NCBI GenBank assembly: GCA_035610365.1
Contig: CM069432.1
Coordinates: 28,892,354 to 28,956,353 of the forward strand
DNA length: 64,000 nt
Origin: Aquatica leii
Lineage: Eukaryota; Arthropoda; Insecta; Coleoptera; Lampyridae
Direction: 5' to 3'
Under the pieces are notes generated by a model. It saw only the letters and a list, made by a program, of their open reading frames with translations. It did no database searches and was not told the DNA's origin. Shown in pieces: positions 12,717-23,373 of the stretch. A program made the translations under genes and the position numbers. Numbering within the stretch: position 1 is the first letter of the stretch; each line of letters begins with the position of its first letter.

Positions 12717-14346
12717 TCTTAGCGCTGAATGAATGTCTCGACGAGTTTCGTAAAGAACTGATGACAACTAGTCGGCTGTTCTGTCTTAACATGAATAATA
12801 AATGGAAAGAAGTTAGTCGAACCAGAAAAAGATTTCTGGAACGTCACGAGGTTTAGCTACGCTAAAATGATTCGTGGCACAACAGAGATCAAAGCTGAAA
12901 CTTCTTCACTAACTCCTTCTTAAGCTCTAGCTCTGTATTTAGATCTAAATTTGTCGGAAAATAAATATAAAGTGTTAAGGTCTGTAGTAAATGCTATTTG
13001 CCCAAACGGCTTTTCAAGTCTCTATAAAATGAAACAAGTCAAAAATGTTTTTATGCCATAATCTGTTTCAGTTACTGAAACCTGAAAAAAAAACTGAAGT
13101 GAGCCTGCAAGAACTTCTTCACCTGACTGTCCAGATAACTAATTTTTGCAATTTAGAGAATGACAGTAATCGACTCAAACTGATGTGTAAATGGGGCTTT
13201 GACGGTAGCTCCGATCACAGCCAATACAAACAAAAATTTACAGATGTCTCCAGAACTGATGAGTATCTGTTCTTGGTAGCATTAGTACCTTTAAAACACT
13301 GGAGAAAACGCGTGGGTCAATGCAAGGTCATCATCGACACTTTACTGCAGGCCTATAAAATTTATGTTTAAAAAAAAATGCAAAACTAGTGCGCGAGAAG
13401 GAGAGGTTGATGACAGAGAAAATTAGTCAATTGCAAAACAGTCATTTCACAATGGAAAGCGGCCAAGAATGTCATGTCAGCTACAAGCTCCGTTTTACAA
13501 TGATGGATGGCAGTGTGAGCAACATTTAATTGATACAAATGCCGCTTCCAAATATATGATTTGTGGTGCTACTCCAAAGGATATGAACAAAAGAAAGTGT
13601 TGACTGGGGTACCTCATGCAGAAAACTATAGTTTTGGTTTGTTCACCCTACGTTGTTGGATTAGGTTTTTCGAATGCCTTTTGCATATAGCTTATTGGTT
13701 ATCCATCAAATGCTGACAAGTAAAAGGTAATAAAAATAAGGAAATCATACACATGAACATAAAAAGAATTCAAGCTGACTTCAAATCGAAAATGGGTCTC
13801 TTAGTGAACCAGCCCAAGTAAGGATATGGCTCGACTAATGATGGTAACACTGCAAGAAGATTTTTTTCAAATCCTGTTCTTAGCTCAGAGATTAGTGGAA
13901 ACGAGAAAGAACTAATTGCTAAATTTTCCATTATTCGAAGAGTGTTGTCAGACGGTTTTACTATAGATGCGGAAACATTTAAAATATTGATAGATGAAAC
14001 GAGGGAGTTATACCAGTCTATACGATTGGTACTACATGCCTAGTAGTGTCCATAAGGTGCTTGTTCACAGGTGTTGAATAATTAGTGCACACAAGGAGGT
14101 AAGGAAAAACCGATTATCTCCTACCCGTAAATGCTCGAGGGTGTACTCAAACAAGGACCTGATGACTATATTAGTATTGACTTCTGAACTTCTCATATCA
14201 AACCAAAGAAAGATCACTACTAAAAAAGAAATGAAAATCGATGGAGAGGTTGAGAAGCATATAAAAGTGCTAGAACCTTCAATTTTGAACAACTTAATTT
14301 CAGATTTAGCATTAATCTCTGACGAAGAATCATCCGAATCACACTG
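12717..14346 (+). pseudogene. Transib transposase pseudogene (RAG1-related family)
   Basis: Fragments in several frames follow the order of a Transib transposase, the DNA-transposon family related to vertebrate RAG1. In order: an N-terminal part (LNECLDEFRKEL near 12730); LDLNLSENKYKVLRSVVNA near 12935; the frame at 13045-13371 with LQELL, then KWGFDGSSDHSQYKQKF, whose aspartate I take as the first catalytic residue; TMMDGSVSNI near 13500, the second aspartate; GYGSTNDGNTARRFF near 13818; and a C-terminal frame at 14141-14346 with YSNKDLMTILVLTSE. Near 14070-14110 the text runs from IIS directly to AHKEVRKNRLS. In this family a segment containing the third catalytic acid (the E in an E-A-R-x-K-like block) belongs there, so it appears deleted. 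Stops and frameshifts are frequent. CACWRTG-type terminal repeats were not found on either side. Confidence 0.82.
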
Positions 14347-14601
14347 ATTTATTTAACTTAGGTTGGCAGAATTTGTTACCTATGACAGCTTGATTATTTG
14401 TATGTTCATTTTGATACCTAATATAATTAATTTCTTCATTATAACTTTTGCATTCATTTTTTAGGGTTTCATTAATTGAAATTTTCACGTACTGCACCAT
14501 TTACATGTTTAAAAAATATTGCGATGGCATTCAGGAACGTTTATTAAAAAAAGAGGAAAGAGTTCCTATAAACCTATGTCTTATAATAAAATAAAAAGTT
14601 A

Positions 14602-14823
14602 TGGAAGAATGAAGAACACACAATTATGTTGGGTTCCACAAATTATTTATGTGGATCTACGACGTACGTTTCGCTAAATCACTGTGGCTTCATCAAGTAC
14701 AAGTGTTAGAAATGAATTTGTACTTGAAGGAGCTACAGTGATTTATAGAAACGTACATACGTCTAAAGTCGAAATAAGTAATTTGTAGAATCCAACATAA
14801 TATTGTGTATTCTTCATCCATTT
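14602..14823. repeat. Foldback palindrome, about 100-bp arms
   Basis: The left arm (about 14602-14702) and the reverse complement of the right arm (about 14728-14823) match along their length with a loop of about 25 bases. Shared blocks are CACAA-TTATGTTGG, ACAAATTA-TTAT, GACGTA-CGTTTC, TAAATCACTGT and CAAGTACAA. Identity looks like 80-85 percent with a small gap. It lies between the Transib and gypsy remnants. This could be a MITE or a foldback element. The CACTGTG within the left arm fits the Transib/RSS-heptamer pattern, but it sits inside the arm rather than at its end. Confidence 0.85.
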
Positions 14824-14925
14824 AGTTATGGATACCCATTTAGTATAAGCCACATCTTCCTTAAAGTTAGGGATATTTAAAAGAGTGATGAGAGGTGGCG
14901 CCCCCTACAAACAATAAATTCGAGT

Positions 14926-15510
14926 GTGCAAGTGCGCAGACTCGAAGTTTGTAGTAAAGACACACAGAAACCTATTTCGTGCAACCCGTATCAAATATCA
15001 GCACATAAGAACGAAATTATAAAAGGTATTGTTAGTGAATTGTTGACAAATGGAATTATTAGAGAGTCGGAGTACGCCAGCCCAGTCTTACTCGTGCAAA
15101 AGAAGATTGGTAACTACAGAATGTGCATAAACTACAGACGATTGAATGCCATTACTGTTAAAGATAAGTATCCTCTCTCCCTTGTTGAAGATCAACTCGA
15201 CTGTCTTGATGGTGACGAGAAAGGTGGTAAGTTTAAGTGCTTTACAGCACTTAACATGCTTTCGGGATTTTATCAAGTATCGGTCAGTGACGACCCAATT
15301 AATAAAACTGCATTCATTACACCCGATGCACATTATGAGTTGTTACGCATGTTGTTCGAACTTTGTAATTTACCGCCAGTTTTCCAAAGACTAATAAACA
15401 AAGTGCTTGGGTCATTACAAAATACCATAGCATTTCCTTACATAGACGATGTAATTATTCTATCGACAACTGTAGAGAACGGTCTCCATTGCTTGCGGTT
15501 AGTTTTTTAA
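14926..15510 (+). pseudogene. Ty3/gypsy reverse transcriptase, broken
   Basis: RT that would copy element RNA into cDNA. The frame holds the order expected for the palm and fingers: ELLTNGIIRESEYASPVLLV, NYRMCINYRRLNAITVKDKY, FTALNMLSGFYQV (TALDM with D changed to N), KTAFITPDAHYELLRM, FELCNLPPVFQRLINKVLG, and the catalytic FPYIDDVII. The LDM-type aspartate of motif A is replaced by asparagine, which would inactivate the enzyme. The frame ends soon after YIDD. A downstream frame continues as the thumb and tether (RNIKQVRQFVGLVGYFKKFV near 15628). The start is not natural; the ATG is inside the sequence. Confidence 0.9.
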
Positions 15511-16165
15511 AGCCCTGCGTAAACTTAATACTACGTTAAGACTTAGATCGTGAAGTTAGTAGTGAAGGAATCAAACCGGGACGCACTAAAGTTGCGGTTA
15601 TTGCAAACATCATAGCACCGAGAAACATTAAACAGGTGCGTCAATTTGTCGGTCTAGTGGGCTACTTCAAGAAATTTGTGCAGAACTTCTTAAAGATTGT
15701 TGAACCTCTAACACGATTAACATGTAAAGACGTTGAGTGATCTTGGGAGTCTGAGCAGCAAAGTGCTTTCGAACAAATTAAAATGCTATTAAATTTAGGA
15801 CCATTAAATTCTTTGACTCATCATCATTTTTTGACCGACTGAACTACATACAGACGCGAGTTTGCTTGGGGTGGTAAGCAAAGGACGTTTGATTAACGGC
15901 ATTACCACTCATAAAAACTCAAAACCATGGCCGTTGTTTATGCCTTGCAACATTTTTGAGTTTACTTGTTAGGTTTCCAATTTACAGCAGTGACTGACTG
16001 CCTTAAAAACAACGTTCACAAAGGATTTGATACCGCGAGTCCGTAGATAGTGGGTTCAAGTACAGGAGTTCACTTTTGATATTAAATACAGATCTGAAGC
16101 ACGTATCCCGCAGGTAGAAGCTCTCAGTCGTTACCTTGTTATCGTTGAAATCAACAAAATTGACA
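15511..16165 (+). pseudogene. Ty3/gypsy RT thumb and RNase H, decayed
   Basis: In several frames one can read VSSEGIKPGRTKV, then NIKQVRQFVGLVGYFKKFVQ, PLTRLTCKDVE, QQSAFEQIKMLL, and, for RNase H, KTMAVVYALQHF, VYLLGFQFTAVTDC. The RNase H metal-binding aspartate context (TDAS) has been damaged and a stretch that should contain a DCNAL-type motif is shortened. Multiple stops lie in every frame. It continues RT to its left and leads into integrase to its right. Confidence 0.78.
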
Positions 16166-17420
16166 TTATAGAAGGTGACTGAATCCTACCAGCGCAATTA
16201 CAATATTATAGATTAGCGTCGATTCGTAAAATATTGAAAACGGACTTTGAAAACTCAGAAACAAAGCAGTATTCTTGGAAGTTTTTTTATAGGAAGTTGC
16301 CAGACGAAAGACGAGTATGGAAAGCACCCCATACGACGCGATGGCAAATAGTCAGGTTGTGCCATGATTAAGTAGGCCAGTATCGAATCAACGCTACGTC
16401 GGATCCAAATGCGTGATTATTTTCTAAAATACGCTTTGTTACTAAATATATCAACGCATGTTTGAACTGCGCTTACTATAAAAGTTCTTCTGGTAAGAAA
16501 CAAGGCAAGTTGCATCCTATTAAAAAAAACACCGATACCTTTTCACACTGTACACTTAGACCACGTCGGTCCCTTTGAGACTAGTAGACATAATAACATG
16601 TTCTTGGTTGTGTTGGTTGACGCGTTTACAAAATTCACAATCGTTGAACTTCTCAGATCGACGAAAGTAAAACCCGTCCTACGTGTTTTGCAAAATATCA
16701 TGTGTCTTTTTGGAATCCCCGCTCGTTTGATAACTGATCGTGGAAGTGCGTTCACGTCTCAACGTTTCAAGATGTTTTGTGAGACTTATGCAATTCGTCA
16801 TGTGTTGAATGCAGTAGCCACCCCTAGATCAAACGAGCAATGTGAACGTTACAATAAAACCATTGTCACTATGCTGGCCACGACAAGAGTAGAAACTAAA
16901 GTAGAGCTTTGAGATACTCATGTAAAAAAATTACAGAGTGCGTTATATAAGTCGTTTAATAAGGGTATTAGTAGTACTCCTGTTAAAGCACTTTGTTGTT
17001 TATCAGGCGAAGCCAACGACCGAAGCTACGTTACTAAATTCGTTAAAAGATACGATTGATACAGTTGACCGAAGGAATTAAGGACACGTATTAAAGAACA
17101 TATAGTAGACTATGAGCGAAAGCAAGAAGAACGTTACGATAAGGCTCGATGTGAAACGGAATTATATCAAGTCGGCGATTTGGTATTGTTACTCATAACA
17201 AGTAAACCATGTACATGACTGAGTAAAAAGCTTAATCCAAAGTTTAAAGGTCGGTTCAGAGTTACTAAAGTACTGTTCAACTATAGGTTTGAAACTAATT
17301 TAAGAGAGGGACAATACAACCAGAAACGTAAGGTTGTAGCTGCTGACAAGGTGAAGCGCTGGATAACTGTAAGTAAAAAAAAAAGAAAACGTTCTGAGAT
17401 TGAAAATGTTGCCTGGTTTT
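16166..17420 (+). pseudogene. Ty3/gypsy integrase, broken
   Basis: Integrase that would insert cDNA into the genome. A decayed HHCC zinc domain is visible at about 16340-16500 (VRLCHD...INACLNCAYYK). The core is best kept at 16598-16912: VLVDAFTKFTIVELLRSTKV supplies the first aspartate, LITDRGSAFTSQRF the second, and ATPRSNEQCERYNKTIV the glutamate, so the D,D-35-E set is readable here. After 16912 the C-terminal domain continues in pieces (SALYKSFNKGISSTPVKAL, ERYDKARCETELYQVGDLVL, KLNPKFKGRFRVTKVL, KVVAADKVKRWI). The frame breaks around 16540-16600 and 16912 and stops within the tail. Confidence 0.87.
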
Positions 17421-18930
17421 GATGTTTACGTGGTTTGTAAACAAATAGACTATGAAAACAATATCCGCGATATGTACTGTCCGCATATTGTAAGAGTTGA
17501 AGTGTGTTAACATACGTATCAGGCGACGATGCGATGAGAGTGCGTGTCATCTGAATTGAGGCGTAATACGAATTGCTCAAGACTGATTAAAGATTACATT
17601 TTGGTTTATATACGTGATAAATACGTGAAATTTTATTTTTGGACATCTACAAACAAAAGTAAAAATATCTGAGAAACGGCTTGCATACTACCCATGTTTA
17701 TCAAGAGTTTTTGAATTGCACCGTAAATGCTAGAAAATATCAACACAGTTAATGATACATTTTTTATTATTGTGGTATCTGTCAATGTTATTTATATGAT
17801 AAATGCTATTTCTTGTCATAAGTAAAAAAGTTGATTGTTACTTTTCGTATTAAAAAAAGAATAAACAAAATTTGCTAGATAAAGTTTATTATAGACGTAC
17901 CCAGCCCAAGTTCAAACATAAGAAAACGAAAACGTGACCAAATACTTCTAAAGAGTTACGTAATCAACAACTTTAAAATAAAACAATTTTCAGTTGTCAA
18001 ACTTAAAGTGATTTTACAATTTTGGTGGCTCTGGAGCTTTAAAAAAATTTTAATCATTAGAAGACAAAATAAGAATCAAAAATGGTCTAGAAGTTGCATC
18101 TAACCTACGTCTAGTTCACAGATCAAATACCCCGACTACACCACGATAATGATAAATAAGAAATATATTAAAACAATTATAGATAGCCAGACCTTTTCGT
18201 CGAGTCTTCGGAAATATAAAACTAAAAAAACGATGAAATTGTGGGAATACATTATAGTGTGTTTCTTACTGCTGATGATCTATCTAGTAGAATTTGCGTT
18301 GTGGTTTTATCCCGCCGTTCTTTGAATTACGCGGGTGTAAAATCAACTTTTAACATTTTTCACCATTATAGCTATTTACAGTTAAAGCAAACTACTTTAA
18401 TCTCATCTTTGACAAAAAATCTGCAACGTTACAACCAGAGCTTTTGTCATTTTGATATTGGATGATGAGAAAAAACGTTTTATCTGAAGGCAACTAATTG
18501 CTACGATATAAGTAGCCTACTATAATTTATGGTTTGCTGTTGGCACTTGGTCTCACTCCACAAATTTTTACATCATCAATATCTTGTAATCTCAAAATAA
18601 AGCATCATTGTTAAAACGTTACACCTAATCATTAGTTTAAAAACTACATAAATGTCTTCAAGTAAAACTTACTGACTTTTTTATCTTCACTCCGCTATGC
18701 CAAGATATGTATTCTTTCAAGAAACTTATTTTACTCTTCAGATTCTTTTCTGACAAAAGAAAGATCTATTTTTGATTCCCAGTAGCTCTTTCACAGCGAA
18801 CTGCAAGACATTTTAAGAATTGCACCTACTTCCAATTTCCCCGCCGATCTGCTAATGTTTGGCATACATGTAAAGTCAGTATTTTTTTGTATATTCGCTT
18901 TCAAAAAAAAACTGCACTTTGGTTTCATAC
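17421..18930. other. No gene recognised
   Basis: It may hold the degraded 3' end of the gypsy element, but I found no matching LTR. The frames at 17281-17580 (minus) and 18241-18465 (plus) show no known domain. Confidence 0.45.
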
Positions 18931-18939
18931 GTGCCAAAA

Positions 18940-19430
18940 AAACCTTCCAGCGAACATGAAGATGACAAAGTAAGTGATGAAGATGTAGGCTACAAACCAG
19001 ATATAATCTTACATTACAACGGTACTAAAGGTGCAGTAGACACAACAGACGAAATGGCACAAAAGTACACTACGCAAAGAAAGATTGTTAGGTGACTTAT
19101 AGCAATGTTCCATCATATCATTGATATTGCCGCAATAAATACATGCCAAATATAAATCATGACTAATCCCGATTATGAAAAAATGCCAGAAGAAGATTTC
19201 TCCTTCAATTACGCAAAGGTTTATCCAAAGACAACATAATGTTTCATTGCAAAAATAATAGCGGAAAAAACCTCATAAGACTAACCACGACCAACTCAGG
19301 GCCAATGTTATGTTTGTACAAATGCCAAAGACAGGAAGTCAAAATAGTGTCGTGTAGAATGTAACCAGTTTATACGCCTAGAACATTCACAAAAGCATAT
19401 ATTGTGCCTAAGTTGTTAAAATAAAAAATA
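18940..19430 (+). pseudogene. piggyBac transposase, C-terminal half (plus strand)
   Basis: On the plus strand the text EDVGYKPDIILHYNGTKGAV followed by DTTDEMAQKYTTQRK is the region of the third catalytic aspartate of piggyBac transposases (GAVDxxD). It continues with MFHHIIDIAAINTCQI and a cysteine-rich tail QCYVCTNAKDRKSK...CNQFIRLEHSQKHILCLSC, the C-terminal zinc-binding domain. Stops interrupt it. The N-terminal and central parts are missing from this strand. They are found directly to the right but on the opposite strand (19539-20665). The two halves together would cover one full-length transposase without obvious overlap, which suggests an inversion within one element. Confidence 0.82.
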
Positions 19431-19538
19431 ATTTGCCATTGTTGAATATGAGTTTATATAAAGATTAAAGTCAAGAAGAACCCAATCGAATAAAATTGTG
19501 CAGCAAAGTATTAAACTGTCTCAGAATATCTCAAGAAT

Positions 19539-20665
19539 TCATGAGGTGCAAATCATCTCATCGGTATGATTTGTAGACAGCATAAAAACGTCCCTTTTAT
19601 CATGCCATTTCAACACACACATTCCAAATTTATTTTCTCTGGCAACGACTTCACCTTTGCGTAATTTTTTTTGAGTGAGCTCTTTAGAATTTCCTTTTGG
19701 ATTCGATCGTAGGGTTTCTAATAAATGGGTGTTTTTGTCGAGTAATATATTTGCTAATGCTAAACTTGTATAAAAATTATCTATTACGATAGTTCTCCCA
19801 CAATACAGCAGATCTTTTGCAAGAGTATTGACAACTTTTGTGGGTACAGAACAACCTGCATCACGTTCTTTACCTGTATAAATCTTCAAATTCCAGGTAT
19901 ACCCATTTTCACAACATAACTTGAAGATTTTTATGCCATACTTGTGAGCCTTCTGTGGAATGTATTGCTTCATAACAAACCTACCCTGAAACGGCACAAG
20001 ATTTTTGTCAATACAAAAAGTTTATCCTGGCGTAAATATATTTTGATAGTTTCTTGTCAGTCTATTAACTAAAGGTCTCAGTGCATTCGTTATTACTGGA
20101 GAAATGCCACATCTCCAACAAAATTTCAAATCTATTTCTTGGCATAGTGAATGGCGCTACTTTACTACTAATCCCATATATTCAATAAGTTCTAAAAACT
20201 TCTTTAGTTCACTGCAACTTGTAGGTTTCTAGGCATGGAGCTCTTGATTTTCGTGCATTATCAATTTCATTAGTGAGTGTCTATGTGGTGTAAATGTTCG
20301 TTTGATTCACCATTTGGTCAAATATTTTATTTGGAACAAAAGCGCAATAAAATTCATGCGGAGATTGGTCAGATAAAAGAGAAACGTACGCTCAATTAGT
20401 TCCGTGGGGACTATCAATATTGAAGTTTTGGTGGTTTCTTTGAAACACTGACCAGTTAGATTCAGTTGATCACCAAGATTCACAGCGTCGTCATTGTTGT
20501 GTCACTTTTATTTTCATGCACTGTAGTTCCACGACTTTCATTTACACGAGAATTTTCTGTTATTTGATGGGATGCACATTACCAAAAAATGTTTTACTTA
20601 TGGCGATTGGATCATCGTAATTTGTTTGATCAATTCCGTCATCTGAGCATCTACACCAGTCTTCT
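19539..20665 (-). pseudogene. piggyBac transposase, N-terminal and central part (minus strand)
   Basis: Reading leftward: a degraded acidic N-terminus (DDGIDQTNYDDPIAISKTFF near 20640), LSDQSPHEFYCAFVPNKIF near 20340, NYQNIFTPG-stop-TFCIDKNLVPFQGRF near 20050-19980 with the first catalytic aspartate, KYGIKIFKLCCENGYTWNL, and RTIVIDNFYTSLALANILL with the second aspartate. The frame ends WHDKRDVFMLSTNHTDEM, the point after which the third-aspartate region should follow. Instead that region lies at 18940-19430 on the other strand. The cleanest open part is 19539-19997. It differs in sequence from the piggyBac at 6.9-8.6 kb, so it is a separate family. Confidence 0.88.
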
Positions 20666-21409
20666 AGGCCATGGCGGTCACGTGTGCCCGCTGGCTTATT
20701 TTATAGTAAAAACAAAAACAAAATTTTCTTTACACATTTTGGACAAATTTCATGTTGGCTCATAGAGAAAGTTTCAAGTTTTCATCATGACGCTTAACCT
20801 GTTAAAATCATTTGTACTATGGCGACCTATAAAGTTTAACTACCTCAAAGTAATATTTAATAAGCAGTCATAAATTTAGAAAACTAACTATTTAACAATG
20901 AATTGTAAAAGTAACTTGTTTAAGGACTATATTAACTTAAAGAGATAAGATACGTCAGACAGAAATAAAATATTTAAAAGAGCTCAAGTAAATTAATTTA
21001 AAAAAAATCAATAAAAATAATTTAAAAAGTCAAAAAATCCAAGTTCGATAAAGAACGAAACAAAAAAAAACACATTTGTACTTGCAACTCGCTAAAGTTC
21101 AACAGTGTTTAATCGATTTTGTTGTGGTAGCAGAAGTAAGCGCAAAAATGCAATGTTTGTAATTATTTTTAGAAAACATTTATTTATGATGGAAAATAAT
21201 AAATAAAACGTAAACCATGTCAAATTAGAACTAGAAATAAAGAGAAGTTCTTGACATAATTTACTTACCAGTATGTAATGTAAGTCAGTGATATTAAACT
21301 GTTATTTTTCTATTTTTAACGATTGTTGGATCATTATTTACAAAAAAAATTATTTATATTCTTTTAACAATTGTAAGTTACACACCTGCAATTATGATTA
21401 TACATATAC
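20666..21409. other. No gene recognised
   Basis: AT-rich spacer between the piggyBac remnant and the mariner-like element. It should contain one piggyBac terminus, which I could not identify. Confidence 0.45.
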
Positions 21410-22177
21410 AGAAAACTTCTACCGGGTGTACTCATAAAGTTGTAAACTAAAGCATTCAAAATATAATTTGATTAAAAAATAACAAAATTTAAACAAAAAT
21501 ACATTACTTTACTAAAAAATTATACAGAGTGTCTCACTTTAGTGTACTTTCTCGATAGCTCCCTTATTAATAAAAATATCAAAAAATTATCTTAAAATAA
21601 GTTTTATCAAATCAAATTCTTCATCTCCTAAAGTTATCTTCAGTTATACAGGGTGTCCCATATCTGCTGGGCCGGACCCAACTTCATTTTTTCAAATGAA
21701 ATGATACAATTTTTATTGCATTTTTGGATTTTTCAGTAAAAATAAAGGCCAGTTTAATTAACCTTTATACTTAAAACTGTTGGTTTTGGAGATAGCCCGA
21801 AAAAAACTGCTTTTGCTGCGTCTTACGCCATTTTGATTATCTCGTGAATGATCGCACTTAGAGCAATGCGGTTTAAACCATTTGATTTGAGAAGAAACGA
21901 AATATGATTGTAATTCTTTGCACAAAATTTTTTGTTAAAAAATCATTGAAATTTTTAACTGTCAAAACATTTTTTAGAACTTCAATATTTTTTTTTCTTA
22001 AATAGAACTATGTATTTTTTCTTGCCTATGAGACGCAACGTTTAATGTTTTTTTTTTGATATAAGGTTGTTGCCACTTATTTTCGGCGGTTTTTTTAGAT
22101 ATTTAAAGGTTTTGGAAATTTTTGTGAACGCGCTATAATCTTGTATGCCTTGGATAACGATTTGATTGTTTCAAAGT
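21410..22177. repeat. Left terminal inverted repeat of the mariner-like element
   Basis: About 768 bases, matching the reverse complement of 27877-28526. It contains two TATACAGRGTGTCYCA motifs, at 21521-21537 and 21645-21660, besides the outer ACCGGGTGT end. Landmarks shared with the right arm include TGGACCCAACTTCATTTTTT (with small changes), GCGTCTTACGCCATTTTGA, GTTAAAAAATCATTG, and GCGCTATAATCTTG. About 86 bases near 21845-21930 are absent from the right arm. The open frame at 22141-22341 overlaps the inner end and is not supported as a gene. Confidence 0.88.
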
Positions 22178-22364
22178 CGCGAAAATGGGCAGTGAGTAAT
22201 TTGACAGCCGTAGCTAATTTTGTTTCGCAAAAATACCTTCCGTTTTGGTTAAGTAATAAGCTGATTTCTCCGGTGTTCCTAACTTTGCATTGTGTTTGTT
22301 GTTCTATTCTGGTTTTTATTGTTATTCTTTGTTCGTTTTAATTTTTTGCTGTCTTTTTGATTTC

Positions 22365-23034
22365 AAGATGGGTTTAAGTTTAATCAAAATGATAGACATG
22401 GTCTTCGTTCTTGGTGAGTGTAATAGAGGTCCTCTGTTGGCATTGCAAATTTACTCCCAGTATTTCCCAGAAAAACGAGCTTTTGGACGAAACAGTTTAG
22501 AAGAAATATTAAGAAGGTTTCTCGCCAATGGTTTCGTAAATCTTTTACCGAGGAAAAGAAGAAATTTGGTTCGCATAAAAGAAAGTTAATTTCGGGTCTT
22601 GTTGTGTGTTATAATAATATCAGCATAAGGGAGCTAGCCAGGAAAACTGAAATTAGCAGGATAACAGTACAAAAAATCTTAAAGCAACACAAATACCATC
22701 CATACCACATTTAGTTACATCAAGAATTATTGCTCGGGAATTTTGGGTCGCGGGTGACGTTTGCAGAATGTGCCACTAAAAAATTTAACAAAGAAAAGAA
22801 TTTTTTTAAAAACGTCCTTTTTTCTGATGAATCTACTTTCCACAAAAATAGGTTGGTTAACCGACACAATTTTCATTATTATGATATTGATAACCCTCGT
22901 ATTTCTCGTACAACTTCCCAAGACCGTTGGCCACTGAACGTATTGGGCGAAATTTTGGGGAATCGAGTACCTGAATGGAAGAATATACCTACAGTTTCTA
23001 CAAAACCAGTTTCACAAATTATTATTAGAAGATT
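22365..23034 (+). pseudogene. Mariner-like transposase, N-terminal part before the LINE
   Basis: Transposase of the Tc1/mariner superfamily, the type with a DUF4817-like helix-turn-helix. It opens with MVFVLGECNRGPLLALQIYS, continues with FPEKRAFGRNSLEEILRRF, and after a frameshift near 22589 with ISIRELARKTEISRITVQKI, a second HTH. Then come HKYHPYHI, FFKNVLFSDESTFHKN with the first catalytic aspartate (SDES), NRHNFHYYDIDNPR and QDRWPLNVLGEILGNRV. The reading frame runs into the LINE insertion at 23035. The rest of the catalytic domain resumes at 27548. An in-frame stop and at least one frameshift predate or accompany the insertion, so the gene is dead regardless of the LINE. Confidence 0.87.
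23021..23034. repeat. Target-site duplication of the LINE, left copy
   Basis: ATTATTAGAAGATT, repeated exactly at 27548-27561. In the transposase this encodes the LLEDF-type stretch before the second catalytic aspartate. Confidence 0.88.
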
Positions 23035-23373
23035 GAGGTCAAGGGGCAATGAGGTATCTCCTTAGGGAGTACTGAGTATTAGTCGCATAGCTGAGGTAAC
23101 CCCTGATTCCCATATGGCGCTTGCTGCAAGACCGTCCGTGCTGCTCAAAGTAACTTTGCTTATACCAAACACAGCGAATCTAGACTGGGAAGTCAATAAA
23201 CATCCCCTAATTCCACGGTGGATCAGCATACGCCAATGATGAATGGCCTGGGTTTTAAAAGGTCTCTAGTATGCGATCCCTGGATATTAGGCGCCCTCCA
23301 GAGTATATAGCCTTATCCAGTAAGAAGCTCTGCTGGGTGGACAGTCTTATCCTCAATTACTCGTGGGAACAAT

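Larger units (their letters stand above)
14890..17420 (+). mobile_element. Ty3/gypsy retrotransposon remnant (pol only)
   Basis: A contiguous but broken pol region is present in the order reverse transcriptase, RNase H, integrase. No gag, protease, primer-binding site or paired LTRs could be recognised. The element begins inside RT and ends after the integrase C-terminal domain. The three coding blocks are listed separately. Confidence 0.88.

Noticed and set aside
22141-22341. Open frame in the mariner element before the transposase
   Set aside because: It overlaps the inner end of the left inverted repeat; the right arm does not conserve the frame.
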